From Bugulina stolonifera (lineage: Eukaryota > Bryozoa > Gymnolaemata > Cheilostomatida > Bugulidae), in assembly GCA_935421135.1 (NCBI GenBank), contig OW285190.1, forward strand, positions 16,378,501-16,442,500: DNA of 64,000 bases. The letters are read 5' to 3'. This document shows, one piece after another, positions 25,226-38,641 of this stretch. The position numbers and the translations under genes were made by a program. Every line of letters begins with the position of its first letter. Position 1 is the stretch's first letter. The notes below the pieces were generated by a model. It saw only the letters and a program-made list of their open reading frames with translations, was not told where the DNA came from and ran no database searches.

Positions 25226-25383
25226 GTCTTCTACAATTCTTCCACTGAATATTTGGACTGCATCAATTTTCATGATGTTATGTGCATGATCATCATGCAT
25301 AAGATTATAATACTTAAATATTTTAAAGTCCAATAATCTGTTAAAATATAGCATTACAGGGTATATTTACAACAATTTGTCAT

Positions 25384-25456
25384 GCCTATTCCAGCATACA
25401 AACCCATCATTCACAAGCCAGTGATTATGTCTCTAGCTGAAATTTCTTCAACTATG
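25384..25456 (-). pseudogene. Decayed last exon of a third CTHRC1-like copy
   Basis: On the minus strand, after an acceptor-like ATAG, the frame reads VEEISARDIITGL, a stop, then LYAGIGM. This matches the start of the last exon of copies 1 and 2 (VEGVCSDIPAGELQIDLYAGICGM). It is followed by the same flanking repeat as in copy 2. The exon carries a stop and has lost its Cys residues. Confidence 0.6.
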
Positions 25457-25544
25457 AATTACTAAAATGTGATGCAAATACAGGTGCATATAGGCCCATT
25501 TTTCTTCTGCCGCTGTTATGATAACATGAAGGACTATACTAGGA

Positions 25545-25770
25545 CAGGGCTCCACTTGAATTCTCTCTGCATTCCCAATAGGTATTGCAGGCGCCTAAAA
25601 ATGTCAAGTTTTCTAAGATTCCAGGTATCTACTAACACAGAAACAATGTAGCATGGCAACTACAGGGCGCTCACCCATTCTGATCAATGGTAATATAGGT
25701 AAGTGACTGTATATTTCTTTGTTTGTTTTTCTACGGAAAATTTCCCCAAAGGAATTAAAGTTTGTCAGCA
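25545..25770 (+). repeat. Shared intron-type repeat, copy C
   Basis: Same blocks as 15865-16060, at a similar distance from the decayed exon at 25384-25456. This supports a segmental duplication rather than a mobile repeat. Confidence 0.7.
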
Positions 25771-26431
25771 TTTCTAAATTTTGAGCCTGTTGGCACCACA
25801 GTTTACCTGGTACAGTTATTATGTATATATATAAAACTACATTGGGTTTGCAGCCAAAGGTACTGCACCTAGTGGAAGTGTGTATGTACTTTACCAGGAA
25901 TTGCAGTGCAATGATAGATCCCACTCAAAGCTAATACAAGTATATTATAGTCATTTCAATATCTGATATTTGCATTCATCTGTTAGCTTTATTCATGTTT
26001 TGTGCTTATAAATGTAGATAATAGTTACATTGTAGATTACCCACTGGGTATCTAGGAACAATCAGATTAAAATTGAAAAGCTGAATTTTTTTTAGTTCCA
26101 TTGCAGAAGTGCGATCACCTTGTGTCTGGTTGCCTTCACAAGATTATACATCATCACAACAAATGTAAAATAATTATGTAATATTTGTTATTTGTGGTTA
26201 ACATTGTCTTAGAGAACATAGTAACCAATAATAAAATAGACAATCACTGAATGGCCAATCATTGTTATTAATAGCACGTACCACTGGAAACTTTTTATGT
26301 CCATTAAGGAGAAGGCCATCTGAAACGCATGTTCACCATTGGAAGTGCCTGTTATATTATTAAAATCCCTATAATTACAGGATTATACATGTACTACACT
26401 AAATTTATCACTGAAAATACATTTACAATAT
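25771..26431. other. Intergenic AT-rich sequence
   Basis: Nothing recognised on either strand. Confidence 0.3.
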
Positions 26432-27095
26432 TGTGATGGTACGCCAAGTCGTATCTTCCATCTGACACTCATTATTGTGTGCACATACATGTATATATCT
26501 GCTTGTACTTTACTATATGTTATTGTATATAGTTACATGACTGTTACTAAGTCTTTTAATGCCTTTTATACCCATGTACAAAGGCCCGACCTCTCAGAAT
26601 CCACTGATATTGATTTTGTACATGAATTGGACCATTTTAAGCAACTTTTGTAGAACCCGACCTATTTTGGGTCGGCCGTCGGGCTCCCGGCGGCCATCTT
26701 GTTGCGCAACTTCCGGACGACCACACGTCGTCTTTTCCCGACGTCACGTCGGCCAGAAGTCCTTATACTATATAAAGGGCATTGTTTTACTGTTCATTGT
26801 CTCAGTCTTCACTTGGCTTTCAATAAAGACACATCTATACTTGATGCAGAGATCTTCACTTCCTTTTGCTAGGTCATTCGCTTAGCGAACTGCCTACTAG
26901 GTCGGATCTTTCTCTTTCATTGTATAGTCTGAAGGTCGGACTTGAGATCAGATGGGTCGTCTTTGGTAGTATTTGGGCTACTGAGACCGCTCGATCTTTC
27001 ATGTAATGCGAAGTCCTATTACCACTCATAGGCACTTCATTTCTGGGTCGATAGTCGTCCAAGGACGACCGCACCAAAACACGGAAACCATTACA
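26432..27095 (+). mobile_element. Solo LTR, copy 1
   Basis: Begins TGTGATGGTA and ends AAACCATTACA, so the termini are TG...CA with a short imperfect inverted repeat. It is flanked by ATAT on both sides. The interior has a TATATAAAGG promoter-like box near 26770 and CAATAAAG near 26821, as in the U3/R region of LTRs. It is far more GC-rich than its surroundings around 26640-26760. A related copy is at 44452-45237. No internal gag/pol sequence is present. Confidence 0.75.
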
Positions 27096-28149
27096 ATATT
27101 ATAGTGATAAAAATCTTAAAGGCGAGAGGCTAATAATTGTAATTCAGAGTTGTCCTCTTTTCCTGTGCTGTATTACATTTCTACTGCCATAAAGGGAAGA
27201 TAAATCCAATCTTACATAATTATATAGTATTTTATACTGTTGACGCACATGAATTTTGTATAGTCTGTGTACATTGAACTAGTGAACTACATGTACACTG
27301 TAGGCCCATCTCAATGGCTCTGGGTGGGCCTACTCTACATAATATTTGTGTTGTACATAGTTGATTGACAGCTGACATAACCTTTTCTATTCAGAGCTGC
27401 AACAGCTATTTTGGCTGAGGAGGCAGCGAACATGTCAGACCAGATTTTTCAACCTGCTTGGTCTGGTACTAAAAATAGATTACAAACTTGCTCTATCAAA
27501 TTTACAAAAATGTGTGGGTTCATAATCTCTTATACTGGTGATTATTTTGTAATCAATGGGCTCAAAAAATAAATGTTGAAAGTTGAGGCCAACACATATT
27601 TTTGTTCGAACAGAGTTCTGGGAAGACAAATGCCCACCTTGCCAACCCTCCAATCCCCTCCAACCCTCCCCAACCCATTGTTATGGCCCTAGCTCCATTC
27701 TTTCAGATATTATAATGATTTACTGTAGTAAATTTCGTTACTATGACACCAGGTGATTTATGTCTAGTCTAGTGAGAAATGATGAAACTGGTGGGAGGGT
27801 TTATTATAGACTATGCTATAGCAAAAACAGCCAATAGTGTCTAGCTTGGTGCACATGCACTCTGACATCCAATAAGCATTATTGATTGCATTTGCTGTTT
27901 ATATTCATTTTTGTCTACTCTACTATACTACTCTACTACTACTACACTAATACAGTAGTAAGGGCACAATCGGGATTCCAAATAAGCATTATTGATTGCC
28001 ATTGCGGTTTATATTCATTTGTCTAACCCTACTATACTTATTTGTCTAACCCTACTACACTAATCCACTGGTTAGTATTACTAGAGCACTTGCAGCAGTA
28101 GCAAGAGCATAGAGGATACACCAGAGTACTTATATGTATGTAGCAGGGA
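27096..28149. other. Intergenic region with a partial tandem duplication
   Basis: No gene seen. About 27870-27945 and 27977-28043 are imperfect copies of one segment (AATAAGCATTATTGATTGC to TACTATAC), flanked by CTACTA-rich sequence. Confidence 0.5.
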
Positions 28150-28157
28150 CACAGCAG

Positions 28158-30781
28158 CAGACCTGCCAACCTAGGGCTGGGGCAATAGAGTGAGTTGCAT
28201 AAAAGGGGCAAAAACCTTTTTGATTGGGGCACTCACAAAGCCTCTGAATTGATTATTGTAATCATTATGATTATGAAAAATATGAATATCATTTTATTAA
28301 TATTATTAAATTACTAGCTGCTAGCATGCTTGTAAATTTGGCTGAAAATAAAAATTAAGATTTAGTAGTTATAGAATAGTACTCGTAGACCAATTAAGAG
28401 ATTGTGACTTGTTCGTTCTTATGTAAAATAAAATCTAGTAATTTAGCAAGTTAGTGAAAATAATGTATTTATTTATCCTAGATTTATTATATTAATATTT
28501 GCTTAGCCCTTACGATTAGGCCCTACTGTAATAACATCTAATAGAGCTGTTGTAGTTTAATGTAATTACATAAAATTCAGTTTCAGTTTGTTTAGTTTGT
28601 AGTAAAAGCTTAGGTCCTCCAATGTATTAGCAGTTAATTAGTCTGCTTATGATGAGTTTACAATCGTGTGGTACAAAGATCCAAATATCTTTTAAACATA
28701 ATATGTTTTACTTTATTAGTCACATATTACCAAGAAGTTTGTTGCCAACGATTTGATGCGCATTGGTAGAAAGTGGATAAAACAAGTTGTAGGCCTACAT
28801 ATTGTGATGAACTGTCAATACAATCTTTATATTGCATAATTAACCAACTTCAATCGCATGTGCTGTGCTAGGTGCAATAGTACACAGTTCATGTAGCCTT
28901 TGATCTTTGTTTGTGGTTGGGGTGACACCATTTTTAATGAAGAAGCCAACTTCTCCATCTGAAACTTCGCTGAAGAACCCTGGCTATGACCAAAACCGTA
29001 AAGTTGTGCTTGCCTCTATACTGTAGGCCCTACATCTCTCAACCATACTTTAGTTGTAGCCTACAAATTTATTTTTATATGTATTTCTTGTTGAGTCATA
29101 TTTTGTTGAGTTCGTTGCTGACTGGGATTGACTGTTATCTATTATGGGCCGAGAGCCGATAACACATTTATTAAACAATTTTTTACATAGATCACAATCC
29201 TCCACCTGACTTGTAAGGGCTGACATTTTATGCTGGACCCTGGTGTTTTCATTATGTCCTAATCGTCGTCGATGGTGCATTGGCTCCGAAGTTTTTGTAG
29301 AAACTAGTTGGGTATTGATGGCCCTTCAGACTCTAGACAGCCAGTTTTTTTTTATAAAAAGTGCCACTTTCTCTGTTTTGTTCAGTTGCTACTTAGATTA
29401 CAACACAGTTCTCTCTATCTTCTTACATACTCTGCATTCTTGATAGAAACCTAAAGCACTACCTAGGAGTCTTCCAGTCTGTGAAATTGAGTGCCCAGGG
29501 TAACCAGTGTTAGTTCAAAATAAGTTATACAAGTTTAGACATGGAATCAGGGGCCGGTCCTATGCATGCACAACAATATACATGATAGGAGCCCGTTGGA
29601 CCTGTTAATCAGTTGTATAAGGTTTTAATCTGCAGGTATCTACGGTATCTAGCAGTGTTTGGTCAGCCCTAGGGTTTTATTGGGTGATTTCAGCGAATGT
29701 GGTATGTAGGATAGTGTGCTAGACACAGTCAAACACCACAATACTACCACACTTGAAAAAAAGCTGTATCCAGTGCCAGACTTGACCGTTTTCTTAAGAC
29801 TATTATTCTTCTGATGGGTGAAAATCATCTGAGAGATTAGCACATTTGATAATTGTATTGCTGAGCGTCGTCTTTAGGGAGGCAGTTTACCATGGTGTTT
29901 AATTATGTATAAGGGGTGTGTGAGGGCCAATGTGAGAGCCAGATAGCTTATTAGCTTAAACTTTTTTGAAGTTTGCCCATTTTAATCAAAACCTGTTTAT
30001 CGAGCTACACGACTTGTTTTTCAAATTGTCAAATAAAGTATTGTGATAGCATTTTCCAATGCATTTATTTTCTCATATCTATACAAAAAAGCTTCAATGT
30101 GTAACAATAAGATTAACTACATCTCATTTAGCGATTTAGTACTATCAGCTACAAAATAGTCTGCCCCAGAGTCAATCTACCCAGGAACTCTGGCAATTTG
30201 ATAATTAGAATAATATTGTTTTTGTATTAAATTTGATATACTTATACTAATAGTTTCTCACCATTCTATTCTATCTCACTGTCACTGTACAAATTACAGT
30301 AATGCAGGTAGTAGGCCTACTAGTTAGGCTTAGCTCACTCGTACAACTGATAATATAAAATAATGTAGGCCTATAATACTTTGGTATATATTAATATTAT
30401 GATTATCATCCAATATTATAGTTGAATTCAGATTATCATTTATGGTAGGTGCCTAAGTGTTGTGATAGGATCCTAATTAGTAAGGGGCATCTCTGTATCC
30501 CAACATATAAATTGATGCTCCATATAAATGAAATAAAGGCTATTGTGGCAATGCCAATAAACTGTACCGTATACTCTTTGTTTGTATGAGCTTTGTGGCT
30601 TGATGAAAGCAAGTAAGTAGAGCAAAATGAGGCAAAAACAACATTTTAATTACTTTATAATGGGGCAAAAAATAATTTTTTATTGCTTTGATGGGGCAAA
30701 AGAGTGAGAAGGGAGTGAGAGCTTGAGGCATGGGGCAATTGCTTGAATCTCACGCTCAATGCGTGAGAGTTGGCAGGTCTG
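28158..30781. mobile_element. hAT-like DNA transposon, degraded or non-autonomous
   Basis: Ends are inverted repeats: CAGACCTGCCAAC at the left and its complement GTTGGCAGGTCTG at the right. They are flanked by an exact 8-bp duplication CACAGCAG (28150-28157 and 30782-30789). An 8-bp duplication and CA-start ends are typical of hAT elements. GGGGCAAAA-type motifs recur near both ends. The 2.6-kb interior has no recognisable transposase, only short frames. Confidence 0.85.
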
Positions 30782-30925
30782 CACAGCAGTAATACTGATA
30801 ATATTAGAGGTCTTGCCCAGCGTAGAATTAAAATAAGACTCCTAGTAGGAAATCCATAGGCCTGGTGTTAGGGTGGTACTGGCAACATTTGGATAAGATA
30901 TACTTCTGGGAGGAGATAGACTTGG

Positions 30926-31470
30926 TAAGTAGACTTGTAGTAAGTAGACTTGTAGTAAGTAGACTTGTAGTAAGTAGACTTGGTAAGTAGACTTGTAGTA
31001 AGTAGACTTGTAATAAGTAGACTTGTAGTAAGTAGACTTGTAGTAAGTAGACTTGTAGTAAGTAGACTTGTAGTAGGTAGACTTGTAGTAAGTAGACTTG
31101 TGTAGTAAGTAGACTTGTAGTAAGTAGACTTGTAGTAAGTAGACTTGTAGTAAGTAGATTTGTAGTAAATAGACTTGTAGTAGGTAGACTTGTAGTAAGT
31201 AGACTTGTGTAGTAAGTAGACTTGTAGTAAGTAGACTTGTAGTAAGTAGACTTATAGTAAGTAGACTTGTAGTAAGTAGACTTGTAGTAAGTAGACTTGT
31301 TGTAAGTAGACTAGTAGTAAGTAGACTTGTAGTACATGTAAGTAGACTTGTAGTAAATAGACTTGTAGTAGGTAGAGTTGTAGTAAGTAGACTTGTAGTA
31401 AGTAGACTTGTAGTAAGTAGACTTGTAGTAAGTAGACTTCTAGTAAGTAGACTTGTAGTAAGTAGACTTG
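30926..31470. repeat. 15-bp minisatellite
   Basis: About 36 copies of AGTAGACTTGTAGTA with occasional indels. A minus-strand frame with LLQVY repeats across it is an artefact of the 15-bp period. Confidence 0.95.
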
Positions 31471-32665
31471 TACTGCATTATTGGTAATATTAGAACTAAA
31501 ACCTGTATAATATACCTGTAGCTTATGGCATACACCATGTGAAACTTGTTGGATGTACATGTACATGTACATGGAGGAGACACATTTCTAACCGCAAATC
31601 ATTCTGCAACTAAAACAGTTGTTTATGACTTTAGACCTCTTTATGATGAGAGAATAGGGCTGGGGTTATTCAATATTACATTGAGAATACAACTCCTTCC
31701 AGCCCATACCACTGATCACTGATCGCTGCTGCCTCTAACTACCACATTTTACACACCATCATGCTGTTAGAGATTGGGGTACAGTGCAGCTAGCCCACAC
31801 ATTGCAAACAGACAGAGAGTCTTTGTTCTTCTAAAAGTTATTTACTTAGGCTATTTTTGGCTATCCCCAACTCAATCATGTATCTCACTGTATCTACACT
31901 ACCTGCAGATTTCGACCTATACTACTTGTAGATTAGATATTGTACATGATTGTGTCTATAGACTGTAGTCTATATAGTCAATGTAGATATACTACAGTCA
32001 TGCTCTCTATATCTATGCCTACATCCACATCTACACTGTAGGGCGTAGGCCCTTGACTAGCAATTCATAATAGCATACAATCACATAATTGTATAACTTC
32101 TAAGTAAGTCATATAATATGTGTATTGGCCTGAATATTGCTAACACTTGTTAATGAGGGCTATGGGTAAAGGATGCTCACCCCAAGTTAGCAAATAGAGG
32201 ATATACTTGTGGAAAAGAAAATATATGTACAGTTATTTCTAGGGTTAAACTTTGATAGATGTCATAACTTTTAAATGCACACATAATTAGAGGCAAATGC
32301 ATTAATGTAGTGAAAAACAAAACAATTATTGTACAAGCTCCTGCCCACACTGAACCATGTACATGTAGAAGCTAGGGTAAAGTGCATAATAATGTATAGT
32401 TATGTGTTATATTATGATTGTATAATCATTTTAAAATTATACATCTACGTGTATATTACATTTAAAATGATTTTTTAATTCTTTTACAATATTCTGCAGT
32501 AGAATAATGTTCTACCGGAATGTTCTAAACATTATACAAGCCCAATATCCATGTACATGCATCATATTAATGCTGTAAACATTACCCATATCCACATAGG
32601 CCATACCTATACACTATATACATGTATTATTATATAATTATACACTGTATATATACAGGTATATA
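31471..32665. other. Spacer upstream of the WSC gene
   Basis: No exon recognised. A TACATGTACATGTACATG run lies at 31553-31572. It presumably includes the promoter of the gene starting at 32666. Confidence 0.4.
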
Positions 32666-35600
32666 ATGGGAGACAAATCTGAGAAAGGAGAACCACTGCT
32701 GTCAGATGGTCAGCAAGCACCTGCTCAAGCTCCTCAAGTGGTGTTTCAGTCAGCAAATACTGCCAACTACCAGGGTATGCCTCAAGCTCATCCCCAGCAG
32801 GCATATACTTATGTGAAGACAGGGCAAGTACAACCACTGTCAAATGTAAGTTGATGCATATATTATACTTATTTATCATACATTTCGCGTGTAATATAAT
32901 TCATACATTGCATCTTGTGTCAAAAACAGAAAAAGAAATTTTCTAACTACAAAGTATTGTGAATAGGTACTGTAAGTATGTGTGCCTATGATGTGTGCAC
33001 ATATACTGCATGTACCGAGTACTTTGTAAACAACATGATTGTGCTTGTACTACAATGAGAATACAGCCATGAGAATCAAGTGGCCACATTTCATTGAAAT
33101 GTGAGTTGCATCAACTACTAACTAATCTCCTGTTAGGTGTCTATCATGCAATTAATCTGCATTGTAAACAATAGAGGTTGTTGAAGCACGATCAGCTAGA
33201 GCCTTGAGGCAGATGTCTACCAGTTTTGGAAAAAGAGAGCATATCACAATTCTAGTATTTTTGATTTTGAAGATGGCCGAATCAATAGAGACAAAAGATT
33301 GTTAACTTTTTCAGTAAACTTCATTTCATGTCATGATTCATCCACTAATGATAGACACTAGAGTTGTAGTTCATGTTGGAGTAAAATATACTAGAATCTA
33401 CACAGTGTAGAACAGTTATGCCTGAATTTGGGTTATAATTGTTCTCAGGGTTGGGAACTTTGATCTACTTTTGCATTCGATTTCCGATTTTCGATTATGC
33501 TGACTAAACCAAAGAATACAAGCATTCGATTGTTACTTTACCAAATCAATGATTGTACTACAATCGATTTTACAATCGATGATGATTTTAGAAAATGTAC
33601 ATGTATATGGGTATAATTTTTGTAAAAATGGAGAAATTTACTGTCTTTACTAATTTTGTCTATTACTTTAAAATGTTATAACAACTGTTGGTCTTGTCCT
33701 TCGACGGTCTGTTCAGCTTTGGCTCTGCTTTCTCTGGTTCCAGCGATGACTGGCAGGGAGAACAGTCTAATCAAAAATGGATTGGTAATAAATAAAATAT
33801 GGTTAAACTCATGTGTTGAATAAAAATGGATATTTAGAACCTCAACAATTTAAAAATTATTTAAAATATAAGCTAATAAGGAGAAGAAAATCCTCACAGA
33901 TTGTGACAATTTGAGATTGAAGACAGTCATGTATTTGTGGGCACTTGATATGATTTTCAAACACACATAGTGCAATTTACTCAATAGTTACATGTACACT
34001 ATATTGTAATCACAATTGTATGCATTGTGTTGATGTCGTATACATGTACCTGTAGTTGCTGTTATATCTGTTTTAGACGAAGGAATTTACCTGGGATGCT
34101 TTAGGGATAATATATTTCTCGGAGAACTTCAAGGGAGCGTTAAGGATTTTGGAAACAGTAACTATGTTCGAAAGTGTGTCCAGTATTGCGCTGAAAATAG
34201 TAAGTGAGATTTGGTGCAGACAAAATACATAGAAGCTGTTTTATTTTCCAAGAAATCTGCCATATCAATTGGTGTCAGAGTAGCTTACACACCTGACAGG
34301 CAAAAAAACCTGTCACCTGCATTTCGAGTATCGTAGGTTTTTCAACAGCTATCCCATTTTCTTTCTAAAGCATCAGTCTCTGGACATTTTTTGCTAGAGA
34401 ATGAATCATAATTTTTTATTCCTGGACACTGGGCATGTGTGTTATAAGAATCATATGAATAATTTTCAGGAAAGACAAACCTCTGTTACCGGTCTTTTCT
34501 TTACAGTCATACAAGGGTTGCATGGTTATATTAGCCGTAAAGCTGGTTAAATTTTAAGCAGACACATACAGCGGCAGAATGTGGAAATAGTTAACACTTG
34601 AAGAAGGTCACTGACTAAACCTGTCTTCTGTAGGGTACAAGTACGCAGGTCTCCAGGGAACCAAGTGCTATTGTGACGATTCCTACGGCAGAAACGGTAA
34701 AAGATCGGACTATAACTGTGACATAACATGTCCTGGTTTCAACAGTACAGATGCTTGTGGTGGTGTTGGCTATAACTCTATATATAGGACCTATTATATA
34801 GGTTAGTATCCGATGTTATTATACATGTGCATACAAGTATAATGAGGGTGATGAGACTTTCAGTACCCTGTGGTTCATGGTGGATGGTACAACATAGCTA
34901 AGCCTCGATACTATATACATGTATTATAGGCTAAGGGGAGATTTGCGCAATGACTGTAGCCTGTAACCCGCTGAACACTTGTAGCCTATGGGCTCAATGG
35001 AACCAAGGCTTTGTTAAGAAATTTAAAATTTTATTTAAAATGCAGCAGATGAAGTTGATATTCTTTCACCACAATATTCCGTGAATAAGATATACGTGTA
35101 CAACCAGTGTGAAATTATCAAAATAATATCGTTGTGTCTTCGTCTGTAGGTTGTTACGATGAGGGTTCAAGTCAAAACTATTCTCTCGGTGAATATGTCG
35201 GACGTTACGTTGACCATCAGTATTGCCAAAATATGTGTTATGGAGCAGGTAGGGTCATTGTGTCTACCAGTATAGTACAGTAAGACTAGTAGAGGCTATC
35301 AAACTGCACATATCCTAATAGCTAATGGCACCAAAATATTATTGGAACTCACCATAGCATCAGCACAACGTCAGCCAACATTGGACAATTTATTCGCTTG
35401 GGGTAGAACGGTTGAGGCTATCTTCTAGTATCAACTAACAAGAATAAATCCTGCTATGATCAAAGTTATTTGGTGTCAAAGTTTGACTAGAATTATCCAT
35501 TTTTCCAAAGGAAATTTGGTTCCCCGCTGACACTCAGCCGTCAAAAACTGTAAACGTTTTACTTGTTGATTCTTAACCTGTAAGGCAAACATCAGTGCAA

Positions 35601-38116
35601 GGTTTTATTTACTAACTGCACCTGCATATGCAGCTGATCTGATATATATGCTAACATTTGGAATTTTAAATTTATGACATATCAAACTATGCCCTGTTCT
35701 GTCTGCAAAGTACAAGTAGTATGTGTGTACCGTTGCAGGCTATGAGTTTGTCGGATTTGAGGCTAATCAACTCTGTCATTGTGGAAATGATTTCAACAGA
35801 TATAAGCAGGCTAACCGCGATGATTGCGTAACACCATGTCTTGATGACTCAGCTGTAGTCTGTGGCAGTGTGACGAAGAACTCGGTCTATAAAACAAGAT
35901 ATATTCGTGAGTGAGCTTTACATGTATATTATAATGCTTAGAATATAGCATCTTTGCATTTGAAAATTATTGCTTATTAACTCATTTAGGTCACCGAGAT
36001 GTATTTAAGAAACTGTTTTCAGCAGATTTGCGCCTCTCAAATGCTGATGGAATGTACATGTACATATAATTCATTATAGCACACATATATGGCAAAATGG
36101 ACCATTTATATACATTGTACCATGTATGTGTATAAATGTCTCCGAAATTAAAGTGGGGTCTATTAAACACAGTGTGGCTAAGCCTTGCCATGCATTATGA
36201 TGTGTTATTTGTTGCCAAAACGCAGCTATTACATGTATGTATGTATATAATTGTAATATAATCCAAAGTTGTGAGGCGATTAGATTCCTGCCTTATTACA
36301 CAAAGGTGTTCATGTGTATTTTGTAGACCATGCAAAGTATTTTGAACTTGGATGCTATCTAGACCGAAATTCCAGCAGAGACATCAATGATTATCACGTT
36401 GACTTAGGATCAGATATGGGTGTGGATGAGTGTGTTGTGGTCTGTAGTGAACAAGGTAAACTCTAGACTTAGCATAAACGCTCTGTCAAGATTTCTAAAA
36501 CTCAAAATTGCATCTGATCAGTTCTCCAAAGTTCTCATTGTTTACTAATATTTCAAAGATGATTGGATAATATATCAGTTCGATGATCCATCTGTTTAGA
36601 TGACTTTTAAGCACTGAATTCGTTAAAAGCGAATTTTGTGTTTTTAGGCTATAAGTATGCAGGATTGCAGCAGACAGATTGCTACTGTTCGCAGAGCTAT
36701 GGCAGATACGGCAAGACAGATAAAGATGAATGTGATGTCGAGTGTGCGCGAGATTACCGAAGGTGTGGAGGAAGGGAGAGAAACACTGTCTACAGAACAT
36801 CTTACATTGGTAAGTAAAATATTGGATAAGAAGTTCATGCTGGCATTTGATAATTATGTGAGTGAGTACATGTGATATAACTGACTTGTACACAGCTTCT
36901 CTCTCAGTTACGAATGTGCATCACCAGTTTTAGCAATTTGGACCTTTAGCTTTTATCGGGGAGGGAGGATATGGTTCGAGGGCCACACACAGATTGTTCG
37001 ATTTTTGCATAGTTTGTTAATATTTGCTAATAACAATATGGAATTCCTTTACCACTGAATCAGCGTAAACTAAAACATGATAGACAGCTATATGAAAATC
37101 AAACAGTCCTTGTGCTATGATCTTCGAAGCTGTTTATTTCATATTGAAGGAAAGACAACTCCAGATAGTGATACATCAAAGAGAGAATGTTCAATCTTAG
37201 GAAAGTCCTCAATGTACAATACAATGGCCATGCTTCATCTTGAATGTCTATTCAGAGTTGTCCTTCCCTGAGCAGGTTGCATCCCAGGGAGTTGAATTAT
37301 AAACATCACTATTTTGCTAGTCACTGATCCTTTGTCTAGTTCTAAAGAGTTATGTTCTCCTGTTTGGGTACAAGATTATTTTATTACGTTTGCCATGACT
37401 GTGTGTTTCAATTTTGAGCATGTAAATAAATTAGAAAAGTGAAACTTTTTGACAGCCGATGTCTGATTCTGGCTGCTTATAAGTTACTATTGTGGGATTT
37501 GCAAAAAATCAAAGTTTATCATGTAAAATTGTATAATCAGAAGCTACAGTGTAATATAACATTCGTCATTTCAGGCTGTTTCAAGGATGAGTACTATCGC
37601 TCGTTGAATGCAAGTGTATCTACATTAAAGCAGGGCTCAGAATCTAGAGATAACCAGGGGGTTGTTCCTGCAGACTGTATCGAGACATGCAAGACCTATG
37701 GTGAGGAATTTAGTTTAGTTTACATAGTGCTGCATGGCGTTTCGGTTTCATCCAGTCTTTTTTGTGAATAATTCTCTCTCAGTTCAAAACGCCAAATTCC
37801 CAAATGGAAAACTGGACCGAAACCCCGTTATGATTTGATTAAATCTTTACATTGGTTAATTGCCTCAATTCCACAATGCATTATCTCTTTAACGTGCCAG
37901 TTTCTGCATTACTTCTTACTCTAATTTTGGACATCTACAATTTTAGGGTATCTATTTGCTGGAATACAGGAAGGACATTCGTGTTTCTGCGGTCAGGACT
38001 TCAACAGATATGAAGAGCTACCAGAGGCAGAATGTGATACACCTTGCACTGGCGACGAAAAGAAAGCTTGTGGTGGATCTTTCAAGAACTCAGTCTACAG
38101 AACATTTCTAGAGTGA
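32666..38116 (+). CDS. Four-WSC-domain cell-surface protein
   Basis: Exons: 32666-32845, then 34077-34199, 34634-34801, 35150-35248, 35739-35906, 36327-36455, 36648-36809, 37575-37700, 37947-38116 (stop 38114-38116). The last eight exons keep phase 1 throughout. They encode four WSC domains, each split over two exons: YLGCFRD then GLQGTKCYCDDSYGRNGK; GCYDEG then QLCHCGNDFNRY; GCYLDRN then TDCYCSQSYGRYGK; GCFKDEY then HSCFCGQDFNRY. Each domain ends in a Cys-Gly or similar motif and a VYRT/VYKT strand. WSC domains bind glycans, as in polycystin-1 and fungal stress sensors. The first exon encodes a polar, Gln/Pro-rich 60-residue segment without a signal peptide. It ends in phase 0, so one intermediate exon (length 1 mod 3), perhaps with a membrane anchor, is missing from this model. 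Polyadenylation signals lie at 38370 and 38379. Confidence 0.75.
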
Positions 38117-38369
38117 CGAGAGTTCCTACATGCATATTGTTGGCTCAACTGATTCTTGCAAATGTGTGAAACCAGATTACTTTCACAAAAGCCCTGAAAT
38201 AGCTGGTACTCTTTACCCATAACATTGAAGGCATTGTGATTACTTGTACATAGTGATGCTTGACACAACATTTGCCATTTTACATGTGGAAACTCATCTC
38301 GCCAAGTCAAAAGTGATGCTACATTTATTTCACTGCTGCCACCATTGTGCTAGTCTTTCGCTCTTGAAT

Positions 38370-38384
38370 AATAAATTCAATAAA
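38370..38384 (+). terminator. Polyadenylation signals of the WSC gene
   Basis: Two AATAAA hexamers, at 38370-38375 and 38379-38384, about 255 bases after the stop codon. Confidence 0.5.
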
Positions 38385-38641
38385 ATTATGGTGGATAGTA
38401 TTATCTACTCTTTCTGTACTTTCGCTTATTACTACTAATAGGATTCAACTTTTGTCTGCATTACCATCTTTTGGAATGGCTGGAATTAAAAGTGCTTGAA
38501 CTCTCTAGTAATTTTTACAATATTACTATTGGAAATTCTTTATTTCCATTATTACATGTATTTTGCAATTTATTAGTAAATTCAAGTAGTCAAAGTTTAA
38601 CTTATTACATAAGTAATGCAACTAATGCTAGTATCGATAAC

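Noticed and set aside
26559..26885. 108-aa plus-strand frame, with a near copy at 44701-45027, and a 206-aa frame at 44526-45146
   Set aside because: They fall within the two solo LTRs, span the TATA-like and AATAAA-like motifs and show no domain. Conservation reflects LTR relatedness.
31252..31572. 106-aa minus-strand frame with LLQVY repeats
   Set aside because: Lies across the 15-bp minisatellite.
33448..33600. CAGGGTTGGGAACTTTGAT, resembling one end of a hAT element
   Set aside because: No matching inverted end or target duplication was found downstream.
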